Source: Podospora pseudoanserina
Lineage: Eukaryota; Ascomycota; Sordariomycetes; Sordariales; Podosporaceae
Direction of reading: 5' to 3'
Length of the DNA: 64,000 bases
Assembly: GCF_035222485.1 (NCBI RefSeq)
Contig: NC_085925.1
Coordinates: forward strand, 4,030,001-4,094,000
The translations under genes and the position numbers were made by a program. Each line of letters opens with the position of its first letter. The first letter of the stretch is position 1. Under the pieces are notes generated by a model. It was given only the letters and a program-made list of their open reading frames with translations. It did not search any database and had not been told where the DNA came from. Below are positions 44,944 to 56,900 of the stretch, in pieces.

Positions 44944-46373
44944 TGTTGATGTGTCGTACGAATGAAGTGGTTAGAGAGACACCACTCTAGGCAACGATGT
45001 CTGAGTGGAGCAGCGAAGAAGCAACCGGGGGAAACAACAAGTGCTATGCGGCCGAGAGTCTTGTCGTGTCTTTGTCTGCAGAGATGAGGTGTTGGAACTG
45101 GAGGAGCACAAGCCTTTACTTTTCCTGATGCCTGACAGTGCTTGCACCGAGGAAGGAGCACACACTCCTGAGGAGGGGTGGGGGGGCCAGTGTGCTGGTG
45201 ACATGCCATGCACCTTCCTCTTGGATTATGAATGGGGAGGGAAGCCATGTCATGAGACGTCATCTTTGATACAGAACTTTGGAATTCTGTTTCACACCTC
45301 AGTTCCGTATGTATCAGAGGGTAATATCACGAACACAGGACAATCCCTAACAGCAAGTTGAGCTCGGGGCTGTTGGAAAGGAAAGCCGAAAGAATCGAAA
45401 CCAACAGACAGCCCGGCAGGCTCGAGGCACTGGAACTCCGGTTTGCCTTGTGATGATCAGCATGCTCAAAAGATTGCGCAAGGAGGCGGGCAACGGGTGA
45501 GGTTCAAAGTGGGCACCTGCCACCAGCCGGCTTAGATAAGCTTTGGTCTGAACCTCCGGTTGCACTAACAAGGCCAGCAGGGCATGGTATCCAAATATGT
45601 TAGTATTGTCAGCCTGCATTGGAGCCGCTTAACATCAATGCTGGGAGCGCCTCGTCCCACCTGCCACCATCCTTTCTTCCCTGTAATAACCCCCGGAGTG
45701 GTCGTCAAGTCCAGGGGCCCGGATATCTCCATTTTTTCTTCTTTTTCTTTTACTTAACATTATTGAGCTACAGTTCGGCTTCCATCTTCCAAGAGCCGCA
45801 TTTCTTTGTCGCCATCTCCCACTCTCATGGCATGTTTTGCTACGGAGCCCCACTCAAGATTAACGACCACTTGGACAACAAAGAACATGGCCAACGTATA
45901 TCGGACGCAAGAAGTACCCGGTCATTTTGGTCTCCTTGAAGATATACCAAAGGCAAGGCCCTTCAAACCACTCTCCAACACTCGCCGTTTCCATAGCAGT
46001 CAACATGCCCGAAGCAAGCAAACGCACCCAACAATCCGCTGCAACTGGGCCCTCAGGGTTAACCATCCGCGGCTTCTTTGCCAAAAGCTCTGCTGGCAGT
46101 TCAAGTAGCCAAACAGCTCCCCAGAGACCATCAGCAAAGCCCAGAAAAGATGAGGACGAAGACCACTTGGCTGACGGCTGTGTGGTTTCGTGACTGTTAC
46201 AGGACGCCCATGAGGGACTTGGTCCAACAAGCTGATCTTTTTGAGGCCAGACACGTGGATACTGCTGCAGCATATAGGATCCTCTTAGTCGTCGTTGTCT
46301 GCCAGTCTCTCGAGTAGCCTCTGGAAATCATACCCATTTTCAAGTCCAGTTATCAACAGCAATAAGCTGTACA
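44944..46373. other. Intergenic with small unassigned ORFs
   Basis: GH55 promoter side first. A short plus-strand frame at about 46005-46193 (MPEASKRTQQSAATGPSGLT then IRGFFAKSSAGSSSS) looks like a hydrophilic protein N-terminus but stops after about 60 codons. No gene is supported. Confidence 0.4.
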
Positions 46374-47024
46374 ATGCTCGCCGAACAAGTCCTTCAAACT
46401 TCACTTGTTCTTTTGGCGTCATTCGCAGAGTTAAACCTCGCCGGTAGGAGCCCTGAAGATGCCATCGGCAGGCCTATTGTCCCTGGTCACGATCGACTTC
46501 GTCATATCACCGCAGCCCAGCAGAGCCATCCCACTTCATCAGCCGGCATCGAGGCTACGAATATTATGGTACCGAACGAGAAAAGAGAGTGTCCTGGCTG
46601 TGACTGTCCCGCAATATGCGCAGCGTATTCTACTACAACTATTACATCCACCGCCAACCCTCCTTCTGGGGCTGCCCATCGCGAGATCTTGATAACGGCC
46701 AACGGAGACAATATCCACAGCGCATCTGTTGGTATACACCGGAAAGGCAGGGCGACAAGGAAAAATTCAGGCAACGATTGCCCCGACTGTGACTTGGACA
46801 GCTGCGGGTGTGGGCATGGCGCTAATGGTGCACGCTTTGCCGGAACGCCGGGACAGGCTGCTGGTATTGCATGCCAGAATGGGATGCGTGGCGGCGGTGG
46901 CGGCTGGATGGTTGTTTTAGGGACGTTTCCGAGGTCTGAGTCATGTCTTGATGTTAGGTTGGCTAGGAAATTTGCACGAGAATCAGGACTTTTTGCTCTT
47001 TTGCTGCAGTGTGCGATAAAGTAA
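46374..47024 (+). CDS. Possible secreted Cys-rich hypothetical protein
   Basis: 216-codon ORF beginning MLAEQVLQTSLVLLASFAEL, which would make a fair signal peptide, followed by a Cys cluster (KRECPGCDCPAICAAYSTTT) and a second Cys cluster (NDCPDCDLDSCGCGHG). A minus-strand ORF of similar length overlaps it. From about 46730 to 46920 a different plus frame has a hydrophobic ending (VTWTAAGVGMALMVHALPER ... VAAVAAGWLF) that would suit a GPI or membrane tail. An unrecognised intron or a frameshift could therefore join the two, but I see no clear donor-acceptor pair. No family recognised. Confidence 0.35.
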   Translation: MLAEQVLQTSLVLLASFAELNLAGRSPEDAIGRPIVPGHDRLRHITAAQQSHPTSSAGIEATNIMVPNEKRECPGCDCPAICAAYSTTTITSTANPPSGAAHREILITANGDNIHSASVGIHRKGRATRKNSGNDCPDCDLDSCGCGHGANGARFAGTPGQAAGIACQNGMRGGGGGWMVVLGTFPRSESCLDVRLARKFARESGLFALLLQCAIK

Positions 47025-48058
47025 GAAAGGTACACGGGCCTTCGCCGCGGGCTGGCAACGATTAGATATCTATGTGTCGGTGTCTCGTCTCTGGAACCAT
47101 CGCAGTACGGGAGATATACTTGTGCATATTTCATCATGAAACAACAACACCTCTTGAGAAGATGAAACCTCGACCAGGCTAGCACTGCCATATGTGTCAA
47201 TCATTTTAGTACGTAGCATTGGTGCTAATGTTGACTGCAAAATGCATCCCAGTTATGCAGAGTTCGCCCGTAACTGGCCAGCTCACTGCAATATACCCGA
47301 CCAGGTCCCTTCGTACTCGTATGACAGGAAACCGGGGCCAAACACCCTGCTTACCATCACGGTAGCTGTTCTTTCATGAATTTCCTTGTTACACATCATG
47401 TTTTAACTCCGGTTAGAATACAACTACTAGGTATTATCATGCTGGCTTTCATATCGCTAGTGTAAAATATTGGCACAATGTCCCTTCCAAAGTCCGAGCT
47501 CGGACTCTGGCTGCCCAATGGAGGGCTCAAATGCCTGTATCAAGCGTTTTGTATCAGCTCTAGCGTAGGCCTAGAAACATTTGGGTGGAATTTGTGCTAG
47601 CCGTGCCACCGTTAAGACAGAACGTTTGAGGATCAGTCCGACTACTGCACTGCACACTCAACGTGACCTGACATATCCCGGGGCACCACCTTCCCCAGAT
47701 GCCAACATTGAAGCCAAGTCGGTCAGAGATTGGCGACACCAGCCTGGGTCTTCCCTACACACAGTGTAGAGCCGATCTAGTGTGTCTGACAGGCGTTTAG
47801 GGAAGTTTTTAGCTGGATGGGGATTGCCAACTAGGATTTCATATGTCATGGTCAAAAGCCTGGGTTTTGGAGTGTGCGAAAAAGTAGGTATTGTACGGAG
47901 TCAAGAAATAATTTATTCGCCAAAAGAAAACAACGCTTGAAAGATATATGCTACATCTACCAATACAAGGCTTATGCTGGTACAAGTGCCCTCCAAACTC
48001 CATGTCCGTTCGCTCCGTAACAAAGGAAAACGTAAAAAAGGTTCGTTCAGCAGAGACT
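47025..48058. other. Intergenic
   Basis: About 1 kb with no recognised gene; the last part probably contains the 3' UTR of the minus-strand coiled-coil gene. Confidence 0.5.
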
Positions 48059-48595
48059 CTAATCGTAGCCTGTCGCTTTGTTAGCTGTTATTCTACCAAG
48101 GTGGCAGTCTATAAAATACTTACGTCCAAGCTGCTTTCCTCTTTTAGAAACCTCCTTGGCTTGCTGTTGCTTGATCTTGGCCCGCCTGGCCTCCTCCTGA
48201 GCTTCGAGCTCCAGTCTGCGGACATGCTCGCGGGCCTCGCGGACACTCTCGCGGGCAGCCATGAGGGCACGATCAGCCTCCCGCTCCGCCATCTCGGCAC
48301 TCATGACCCTCTCACGGGCAGCGACGATGCTAGGATCCATCTCGTTGGTGGAACCGTTGCCAAAGGACCGACGGAGAAGACCACCACGACTGCCGCTGGA
48401 GCTTCGGGTGCCACGCTCAGGAGAGGTCTGGTAGGTCGAGTTGGTGTGCCGAGTGCTGGTGCTGGTAGTACGGGCGGGAGATGGGGAGCGGTGGCGACTG
48501 AAGAGGCCATGTTTCTTGGGCTGCTCCTCGTAGACAGGCTGAGGTGCCGGTTGTACCGGCTGCTGGGCGGGCTCTGATCGAGAGAAGAACGGCAT
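48059..48595 (-). CDS. Coiled-coil fungal protein of unknown function (160 aa)
   Basis: Exon 1 is 48124-48595; a 54-nt intron (GTAAGT...GACAG, 48070-48123) leads to an 11-nt last exon (48059-48069) coding the end of GRYD. Without splicing the frame would run to the same stop but with 18 unrelated codons. The protein starts MPFFSRSEPAQQPVQPAPQP, has a Ser/Arg-rich middle (RHRSPSPARTTSTSTRHTNS) and then a long Ala/Glu/Arg helix (IVAARERVMSAEMAEREADR ... VRRLELEAQEEARRAKIKQQ). No membrane segment. The layout suggests a cytosolic or cytoskeletal structural protein. I do not recognise a named family. Confidence 0.8.
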   Translation of the reverse strand: MPFFSRSEPAQQPVQPAPQPVYEEQPKKHGLFSRHRSPSPARTTSTSTRHTNSTYQTSPERGTRSSSGSRGGLLRRSFGNGSTNEMDPSIVAARERVMSAEMAEREADRALMAARESVREAREHVRRLELEAQEEARRAKIKQQQAKEVSKRGKQLGRKYFIDCHLGRITANKATGYD

Positions 48596-49737
48596 GTTGG
48601 TATCTGATGATTTGGTTTGGGGGTGTGCGGGTTGTGTTCAGGTTGTGATTGTCACTGAAAAATATTGTTCTCGGGCCGAGAGCAGATCCCCCAGCGACAC
48701 CAAGCAGCCTTTTTGAACTTTTTTTTGCCCACCTACTGCTGATCATCACAGTTATGTTTTTCAAACCTGCTTTTGGTGTTTGCCCGACCATCACGAACGT
48801 GACGTCAGAAGCAGAATGATGGATGGGCTGGATCGACACCCACACGTCCAATGGGCCGTGAGGCATGACGGACGAGGCACGGCAGAGACCCTTTTCCACT
48901 GGCCAGAACCGAGTGGGAGGGATGCAGGGTCCAGAAAGCTTGGCCAGATGCCGTGTCCGTCACTCTGGTTGATGTAATTGTGCCACCTGAAACCGCATAG
49001 TGATTGGTCGACTGACACCAAGCATTTCATGCAAGAAGGGATGGAAGCTTCTTCCAAAACCGAGATGATGGTGGTATTAAGCTTGAGTAAACTTGGCTTT
49101 ACTCGCAAGCTTGATCAGGAAGGAAGAGGGGTCGTCTAAGTCTGAACAACTACCGGTACACTAGTGTAAGTGGGCTGTACACGTGTATTCTGAGGTCCAT
49201 CATATCTAGGTCCTTGAGAGATTGACCCACCGGAGTTGACCGTTGTGGGCAATGGTTGATACGAGGCTATCTCGACTGTTGGTCTTGACTGGCTCTGACC
49301 TCGAGCAACAAGAACCGTTCATCAGTGCCAAGGAAGGCCTCTTTTTGCGGAGATACGCCCAGTGAACAACCGGGTGAAGTGACATGGTGTGTGGAGGTGA
49401 CTGCTGAAGCTGACGTGATGTTGAGAAATGCAGGGAAGTGTCTGGGGAGATGGTGGACAGCTGGGAGCCAAGTGGAAACTGCCTTGTGGGGCGATGACGC
49501 AAAGGCCAGGACGGTGGGGCAGATTCTTATCGCCAAACAGATACGTACCGACCCGGCTTGGCATAGACTTGGCGGGTGGACTGTTGCGCGCTGCCAGTCA
49601 AGCCTCGCACGCGGTTTTGGGAGAGTGAACATGGTCGTCTCTGTCTTTTTTCTTTCTTCCCCAAATCCCACCACCCTGACCCAACTGCGCCACCCCACCA
49701 TCCACCATCCACCATCCACCAACCACGGGCACTGAAT
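48596..49737. promoter_or_regulatory. Shared upstream region, coiled-coil gene / RNPS1-like gene
   Basis: 1.14 kb between divergent genes. ORFs on both strands lack domains. A CCACCATCCACCATCC-type short run lies directly before the RNPS1-like start (about 49690-49722). Confidence 0.45.
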
Positions 49738-50905
49738 ATGGATACGGATAGAAGATCAAGATCCAGGGACCCTGTGTCTCGTGACGAACCAGTCGATCAC
49801 TACCGGCCCGAATCCCGCAATCGTTCCCAATCGCGAACCCCCTCCGAGGCCATGGATCGCTACGACACACACGACCGGACCTCCCAAGCCCGCTCTCCGG
49901 CCCCGCGCAACGGAAGACCTCGGACTTACAGTCGCAGCCTATCCCGTAGCCGTAGCCGTAGCCGTAGCCTCAGTCGAAGCAGAAGCCGCAGTCGTAGTCG
50001 AAGCTACTCGCGCGATCGCAGCTGGAGTCGCTCAAGAAGTCGCACTCGCAGTCCCACGCCCCAGGCCAGAAGCACCAAGGCAGGTCGGCCCCCCACGCCT
50101 ACGAGAACCAAGTTACTAACACACCGTTTTCTGCAGATTGTTGTCGAACGTCTCACCAAGAACGTGAACGAAGACCACCTTCGAGAGATCTTTGGCCAGT
50201 ACGGCGAGATTGAGGACTTGGACCTGCCTCTCAACCGTCAGCGTATGTTGTCACCTGCCCCCACCGTCTGCTGTGCCACACACACCTTGAGGACTCGTCG
50301 ACGCTGACATGCACGTGTATATATCTACAGTTGGAACCAACCGTGGCACAGCTTACATTTTGTTCTACAACGAAGCCGACGCCGAGGCTGCCATCGCCCA
50401 CATGCACGAGGCCACTGTAGATGGCGCCGTCATCAACGTTTCCATCGTGCTACCCCGCCGCAAGCTCTCACCTGCACCCCCTACAGCTCGCCGCGGAGCA
50501 AATATTAACCCGCGTATACCGCCTCCTCATCAGTCCAGACCCTTTGGCGGCAACGTAGGTGGTGGTCGGGGAGGGGGTCATGGACGTGGATCTGGGCCAG
50601 GTCGTCATGGGAACCGTTCTGATACCTACCGTCCCCGTTCTCTCTCAAGGTCGAGATCTCGGTCACCCGTTCAGGCAGGAGGGAATCATAATCGCAGGCA
50701 AAGATCCCCTTCGTATTCATCCCGGTCTCGATCTAGGACTCCACCACCAGCCCGCGGTGGAGGACGAGGGAGTCGCCATGTCGGTGGGCGCTACGACGGC
50801 GACGACGATAGGGATAATCGCAGAAGCGCTAGCCGCGACAGCTATGATAGTTACGACCGTAGGAGCAGAAGCCCCAGTCGCCATCGGGACCGTGGAGGGA
50901 GGTGA
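49738..50905 (+). CDS. SR-type RNA-binding protein, RNPS1-like
   Basis: RNPS1 belongs to the exon-junction-associated ASAP/PSAP complexes and modulates splicing. Exons 49738-50079, 50137-50242 and 50331-50905 give 340 aa. An N-terminal RS domain (about residues 60-110, SRSRSRSRSLSRSRSRSRSR) leads into one RRM: RNP2 IVVERL, then GQYGEIEDLDLPLNRQLG and RNP1 RGTAYILFY, ending VINVSIVLPRRK. A Gly/Arg-rich and RS C-terminus follows (GGGRGGGHGRGSGPGRHGNR). Intron 1 (50080-50136) has a perfect TACTAAC branch site and CTGCAG acceptor, but the only in-phase donor is AAG/GCAGGT, a GC donor. It is 57 nt long and stop-free, so its retention keeps the frame. Confidence 0.92.
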
Positions 50906-53900
50906 TGCTCCAACTCATTGCTGTAGAAAATATTTTGGCGTTTGGAGTGGGGGGACAGGAACAAAAAGGAATCACATGGGCATTGTGTTTCTAGTCATGT
51001 ATCTCCTTTACCAAGCTAATCGACTTCAGGTCAAGGTCAAGAACGAGTGAGAGCTGGCATCAATCTTTGTGAAGGGCGATTGGGTACGGCTTCGAAGTAA
51101 GTGCTCCCACCAGCAATGTGTCCGGCTTGTTCTGTGGTAAATGTTCATTGAACAAGGTGTCCCCAAACAGCCAATCAGGTCTTTCTACAGATGGTGAAAC
51201 CCCCAAATGAGGCTGACGGTACAGGAAGTTTTTCGCCCCCAAGCATCTGGCCCATAGTGTGGCCGATAAAAACGACCCCGTGTCTTCTGATTTCCCTGGT
51301 AGCGGAAGCGAGGGTCCTACAGCTAACAGCAACACCATCTTTTTAAACGGTTCCCGCACCTGTGTACCCGTTTGACTTCCTATAGACACCACGGCCAGGA
51401 ATAGGCCCATCGTTATTGCTCCAATCACAACCAGGACGTATGGTTTGCGTTCGACTACCAAGCAACTGAGCCTCTGATTTGATGACTATTTGGCAAAATC
51501 CTGAGATGGCAACTCTCCCGCTCTTGATGGACCGTGTTCACCTCGCTTCGCTCTTTGCTGGGTGCTCGGTATCCCAATCTCACCATTCCAGAGCGAAGCC
51601 TCAGGCGCTGGCCAACCAGGTGTGTTGCGACGTCTTTGTGGCTCAAGCGTGCAATCACTTCCTACAGCTCCAGTCCATTATTTCTATGGTGCCGCACATG
51701 TGCCGGCTCTGTGCTGACTGGGGCAGACTCGCAAAAGTAAACAGATGGCAAAGGAAACGTCAAGCCAACTGTGGCATCATGCTATTTTCAACACTTAAGA
51801 ACAATGCGGCATTTCTCCAGCACAGGCAGCGAGAAAGTCGCACTGCGTCATCCTTCAACAGCACTAACAGGATTGTCCTCAGCAATCATCCACAAGGAAG
51901 TCTTTGGATCGAGAAAGCTCGGGGAACGACGACATTTGCGAGGTAGCTTTCTGGTGTCCATCTCGCTATTTCGAAGAGCTGTGTAAGCGTACCATCCATA
52001 GGGTATCATCCTTCGCCGTCCTCCTCATTCCACCGAGCTTGGCAGGATGAGCTCGTGTTGTCACGTTTGTCCTCATTGTTCGGTTACTCGACGAGTGCCG
52101 GTGCTTGATGGCATCACAGATAGTGTTCGTAAAGACGCCTGCTTTGCAAAAGTTCGCTGGCCGAGTGGTCAAAAGTTCTTTGCGAGTGCCAAGCTGATTT
52201 TCTACTGATCGCCAGTCAGCCGTATGTGGAGTTGATGCTGCATTTGGCTATTGTGGGGGAACGCTCCAATAAACCAACTCACGCCGAGTTTGGTGGCATC
52301 CCGTCCCATGCAACGCTGGCGTTTTGAACCCAGGGAGCTGGAAACGGGCGGTCACTGGCGGTCTTCATGCCCCTGTACACGAGCATGCATCCTGTAAGGT
52401 ACCTGGTCATTGCCGGACCGCCGTGCTGCGGATCGTCCAATGTTTTTAGCGGCATCTTCAAGAAACACAGAGCAGGCCGCTCAACGATCGATTGATTCAG
52501 ATTATCCGGGCGAATTTCAAGACCTCGATGACCAAGTCAGTAGCTGCACACTATGTATTGCTTCAAAGCACGGGACGAGGCGCGTGGTATGCAGTTGCCG
52601 CCTATTGCCATCCAGACAGCCTACACTATAATACCGCGGGTGGTCTCCGTCATTGTTTCGACGGCTTGCCGTAGACTTGCTCAGCGAGATGCTGTGCAAA
52701 AAACACTGAATGGCATTGTTCGGATAGCTCCGCATTTGATCCGTCTGGCATCTGACTTCCAACAGCCATTGCTAACCTGGTACTTGATATTGGTTCTTCC
52801 CCCACATGACTGGTAGGCAGCCACCAAAGCAATTCACAGCCTCTTTTTGGTGCCACAACTACATACAAATCTTGGGCTTTCACTCAAGTAAGGTTCCGGA
52901 TCTTCTGCTGTCGTCAACGCCAACATGGCTTGGTATGCCATCAAACTCCGTCCCAACCAAGAAAGACACCCCTGCTGCCGGATCCCTCCCCGTCTATGTT
53001 AGGCTCTTCGTGTTGTCCAGTGACTCCCACGGCAGGCAACCCTCAGAGTTTTCCCTTGTTCATGAGGCACTCCCTCGCGATATCCACTTGCCTACTTGGT
53101 GAGTCTCGTGCTCGTTGGGTCTTGGTTACACCACCTTACATACCCTCCTCTGCTAACTAATCCTTCAATATACACGCCAGCCCTAAGCGCAAGACAGTCT
53201 CTTCGTCCGACACAAAGCCGCGGCGGTTCTTGTTACACAAACAAGGTGTCACAAGCGGGCGTGGGTTTTCGCGTCGCCTGTCGTCTATACTATGCTTACG
53301 TCTGTGTGCGATCTGGAGCGAGAGCTTGTGGGTGAAGGTGCCAGTATTTTTGTATATAAGGAAGTCATGGGCTCCCTCTGTCCTGAGGATGTTGATGTGT
53401 TGAAGCAGCTCTTCGTCACTCTCACCGGTATATCATCATCATCATTACTGGCTCCTGACATCAAAAGCCTCAAATCTCAGCTCAGCTTTATACATACTCG
53501 ATTTGACATACCTGCACGATCTTGTTGGCTCCGTAACTTGGTCACGACATAACCATCTTAGTTATTCTTGTTACTCTATTTTTCCATCCCGATATCAGAC
53601 TTCATACCCCCCCACCCCCAAAAGCCGCCAACATGCCTGTCTTCGCATCGGGGGATATCTTTCTCTTGGAACTCCGTGCTGCGAACAGTATCTCGCCCCT
53701 GAGAAGGAGTGCTCCTCCCCATGGTCAACTCACCATCAACCCCAGCTTCACGCCCACGCTTCCCCCCTTCTTTCCAGTGACAGACTCTCCGTTCAGGATG
53801 GCCGATCCTCGCCCGCCCACACCGTCGGGGAACCCACGGCCTGGGCCCATCACTCCGGCGCCAAACGTACCTACTCCCCCTGCTACTCCGTAGACAGGAG

Positions 53901-56900
53901 TTGGCAAAAGTCTGCAGGTTACACCAAGAGCGTCTGTTGGCACGGGACTGGACAGCTAACTCAAAGCTAGGATTTTACTTGTTTTGCCGTCCCCCTACTC
54001 GGCTATCTACGGTATTCAGTATCATATGATGGATTACAACAGCAATCTTCAACATGTTTTTTGGGTCATTCCGTTTCTCTCGCTGCAGTCAGAAGGCGAG
54101 GGGGAATAAAGCAATGCCGTAGGGGGTTTCGGATTCGGAGCTGCGGTCTTATTACGGCATGGGTGGACCATGAGATCTGGACTACTACCTGCTCTATCGG
54201 TGAGCGAATGATGTATGAAGAAGGGACGGAAGGCGAAAACGGGTAGAAGGGGGAAGGGGGTGCTGATGGTGGACTCATGATTTTATGACGTCTTTTTTCC
54301 CTTTTGCATGTCTTTTTTGTTTCCTTTCCTTTTTCTGGTCTTTTTATTTCCTTTACTATATGATGGTTTGCCCGTTGAGGGAAGAGCGGGCGTGACTGGG
54401 TGGCTAATGATGCATGTCAGATTTGACTTGCAGTGGAACTGAACTGATGATGCAGTGCGTCGGAGGTCGAAACCGTTCGGACATACCTACGGACGATGCC
54501 TTCTACGATACATGGAGGGATTGGGTTGTTGGTGACGTTTGTGGGATCACTTCTCGAGCAGCTTCGTATCCCAACAGCATACGGCATTCCTTTTTTTCAC
54601 TTTTGGCTTTTTACACTTCTTTTCCTCTCTGTACCAATAACCAAGACTTTCCTTTCCTTTCCTCTTCTTGTCTGAGCGATGCATTTTTAGAATACTAGAA
54701 GTTACGATAGTCTAGAATAGGCCTATGCCACGTTTCACAACATCATTTCACTACACGATACATTTTGGGCTAGAATTTCGGCTGTGGGAGTTGGTGGCAA
54801 GGAGATGTCTGGAGCTCAGGGGTAAACTGCTCCTCTGTGCCACCTTGTGCACCAGCCAGCCGAAGAGCTTCGGCCACCAAAGTCAACAACCAACAGCGGC
54901 ATTTCCAAATCAAGCCAATTATGCCACGGAGCTGCCTCGATTCTGCCGCATCCCAAGAAGGATCTAGACAACATTTACGGATTCGTGATCCTTTTGCTGC
55001 AGGTGAGATCAAGGCACAGGTGCCGGGGGGTCGTCTAGGACAGGGTTGGGTGTTTGCAAAATTTTGTCGTTACCTAGGTCAGCAAGGTGAGAGAAGCAGA
55101 CCGGGCAGATTAAGGTATGTATAGCATATGGGGGTGGCTTTCTCTTCGCACCGCTCGGTTTGCCGTGCTGAACCCTGCTCGGCTCCGAGAGCTTGGTCGG
55201 TGGCGGCGGCAAGGGTTCACGGGCAGAAATTCGGGTTCCTACCCGGACACTGTTATGTAACCCCGACTTAGCGTATGAAAACAGTTTTTCTGCTTTGGAA
55301 CAATGATCACTTTCGCCGGTTGTGATCACCCTGGTTGGGGGTCTGGTGTTGCCAGGCACTAAAAGCACACAAAATGTGGAGGGCCCCATCGTAGTTGCAC
55401 AGAAGGATTTAGACTACGACTACTAATTGTACAGGCTGCACAAGACACCATGTCTATGACGGACTGATTCAGCGAATATTTGGGGGCAATTTTTGACTTA
55501 TCAAGGGCGACATGTGTAGAGAGCAGCAAAGTAGGACAGAACCCAACCGCCCTCAAACTTGTTTCGTCCAGCAAGAAGACGCGTACTGAGCAACAGTATG
55601 CCACGAAAATCAAACGACCTTGGTCCATCTCTTGCTTTTGCCAATGATCAAGGCCCAAAGAGGATCGGAGGGATTCTAACCGTGGTTACACAACTAACGT
55701 AAGTAGTTAAGGCGACGCGGGTAGGTGGTGTAGGGGAGTGGAGGTGGAGGCAACGCCCCTGGTAGAACTCACTAGCAACCAACAGTCTCTGATGTGCCGT
55801 TCTAGTGCATAGCTAGAGACGTTTGTTCAATCGAGCGTTGTCATCTTGTGACATCAGCAAACGTGTCGGCCGGATGACGCGGTTACGTGACCCGCGCTAC
55901 CGGAGCTGCGCGGACACCGGGACTCAAGTCCGATGGCGTCGTGGAAGGCGGGTTCAGCCTTACGGGAACAGTTCGTCATGTAGCTGGCTGGTTTTTCTGG
56001 CGTGAAAAGCTGTCTAGGAGATATGTCCGAGGCTCCGGACGGCGCCAGGTAGAAGGTTCCAAGATCCGAAGTGGGCGGAGACGAGAGCCCTTTTCCTCCT
56101 GCTTTGGGGAATGGGTCTCGGATATCAAGTCCGAATCTGACAAATTGACTTTGCAAAGCTTCTTGATCAATTGGAAGCCTGAATGAGTGAAGTCATCTTG
56201 GTCCACCATGACATCGTCGCTGTGTTACAAGTCAAAAGGATTTACCGACAGTCTGGTTCGGGAAGGGCCTTGCGCCGAGCTGGGTCGGGTTGATCTGAGA
56301 TGTGCCGCACCTGCGCTTCGTAGGTGAGCACCCTTGCTTGTAACGGATATGCCAAGAGGTTCGTTGATTGTGTTTCCCAGCGTTTCCCAACATGACTTGG
56401 GGTCGAGGAGCCGCGTTCCGGGACGGGTCGATATGTTTCCGGCTGGTCGCACGGCAGGCTGTTGTTGAACGCTGTTGGCCGGAAGCCAGCACAGCCCTAT
56501 GTAAAAACATGGGTTTTTGCTTCGTTTCTGTGTCAAGATGAACCAACAATTCTTGTACACGACGCCACATCCAACTTGTCGGCCCTCCGAGTCAAGCGGT
56601 GAGCTTGGCAGCCAAAGGTTTCTAGGCAGCTGAATTTTGAAGTAACTGTCGAGGCACGGGACCGGTGCCGGCGTCTAAGAGGAATATCGGGTCGACTTGG
56701 AGGAGGGCGGTGCGGGAAACTTTCGGCCAGGTAATCGTTGGCTTGACAGTGCGATGCGTGGGCTCGGCGTGGTGCCTGCCTTTGGCGCTAGAGAGATAAA
56801 GGGAACAATATGAGATGAAGGATGAAGGATAATGGCACAGAGACAAAGAGCTCCCTCCTCATTATATGAGTTCCCACCTCAGTTAAATTAGTGGCTGGCA

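Noticed and set aside
52158-52170. TGGCCGAGTGGTC, an exact tRNA-Leu/Ser-type A box
   Set aside because: No anticodon arm, B box or acceptor pairing follows within the needed distance; a chance match or a very old fragment.
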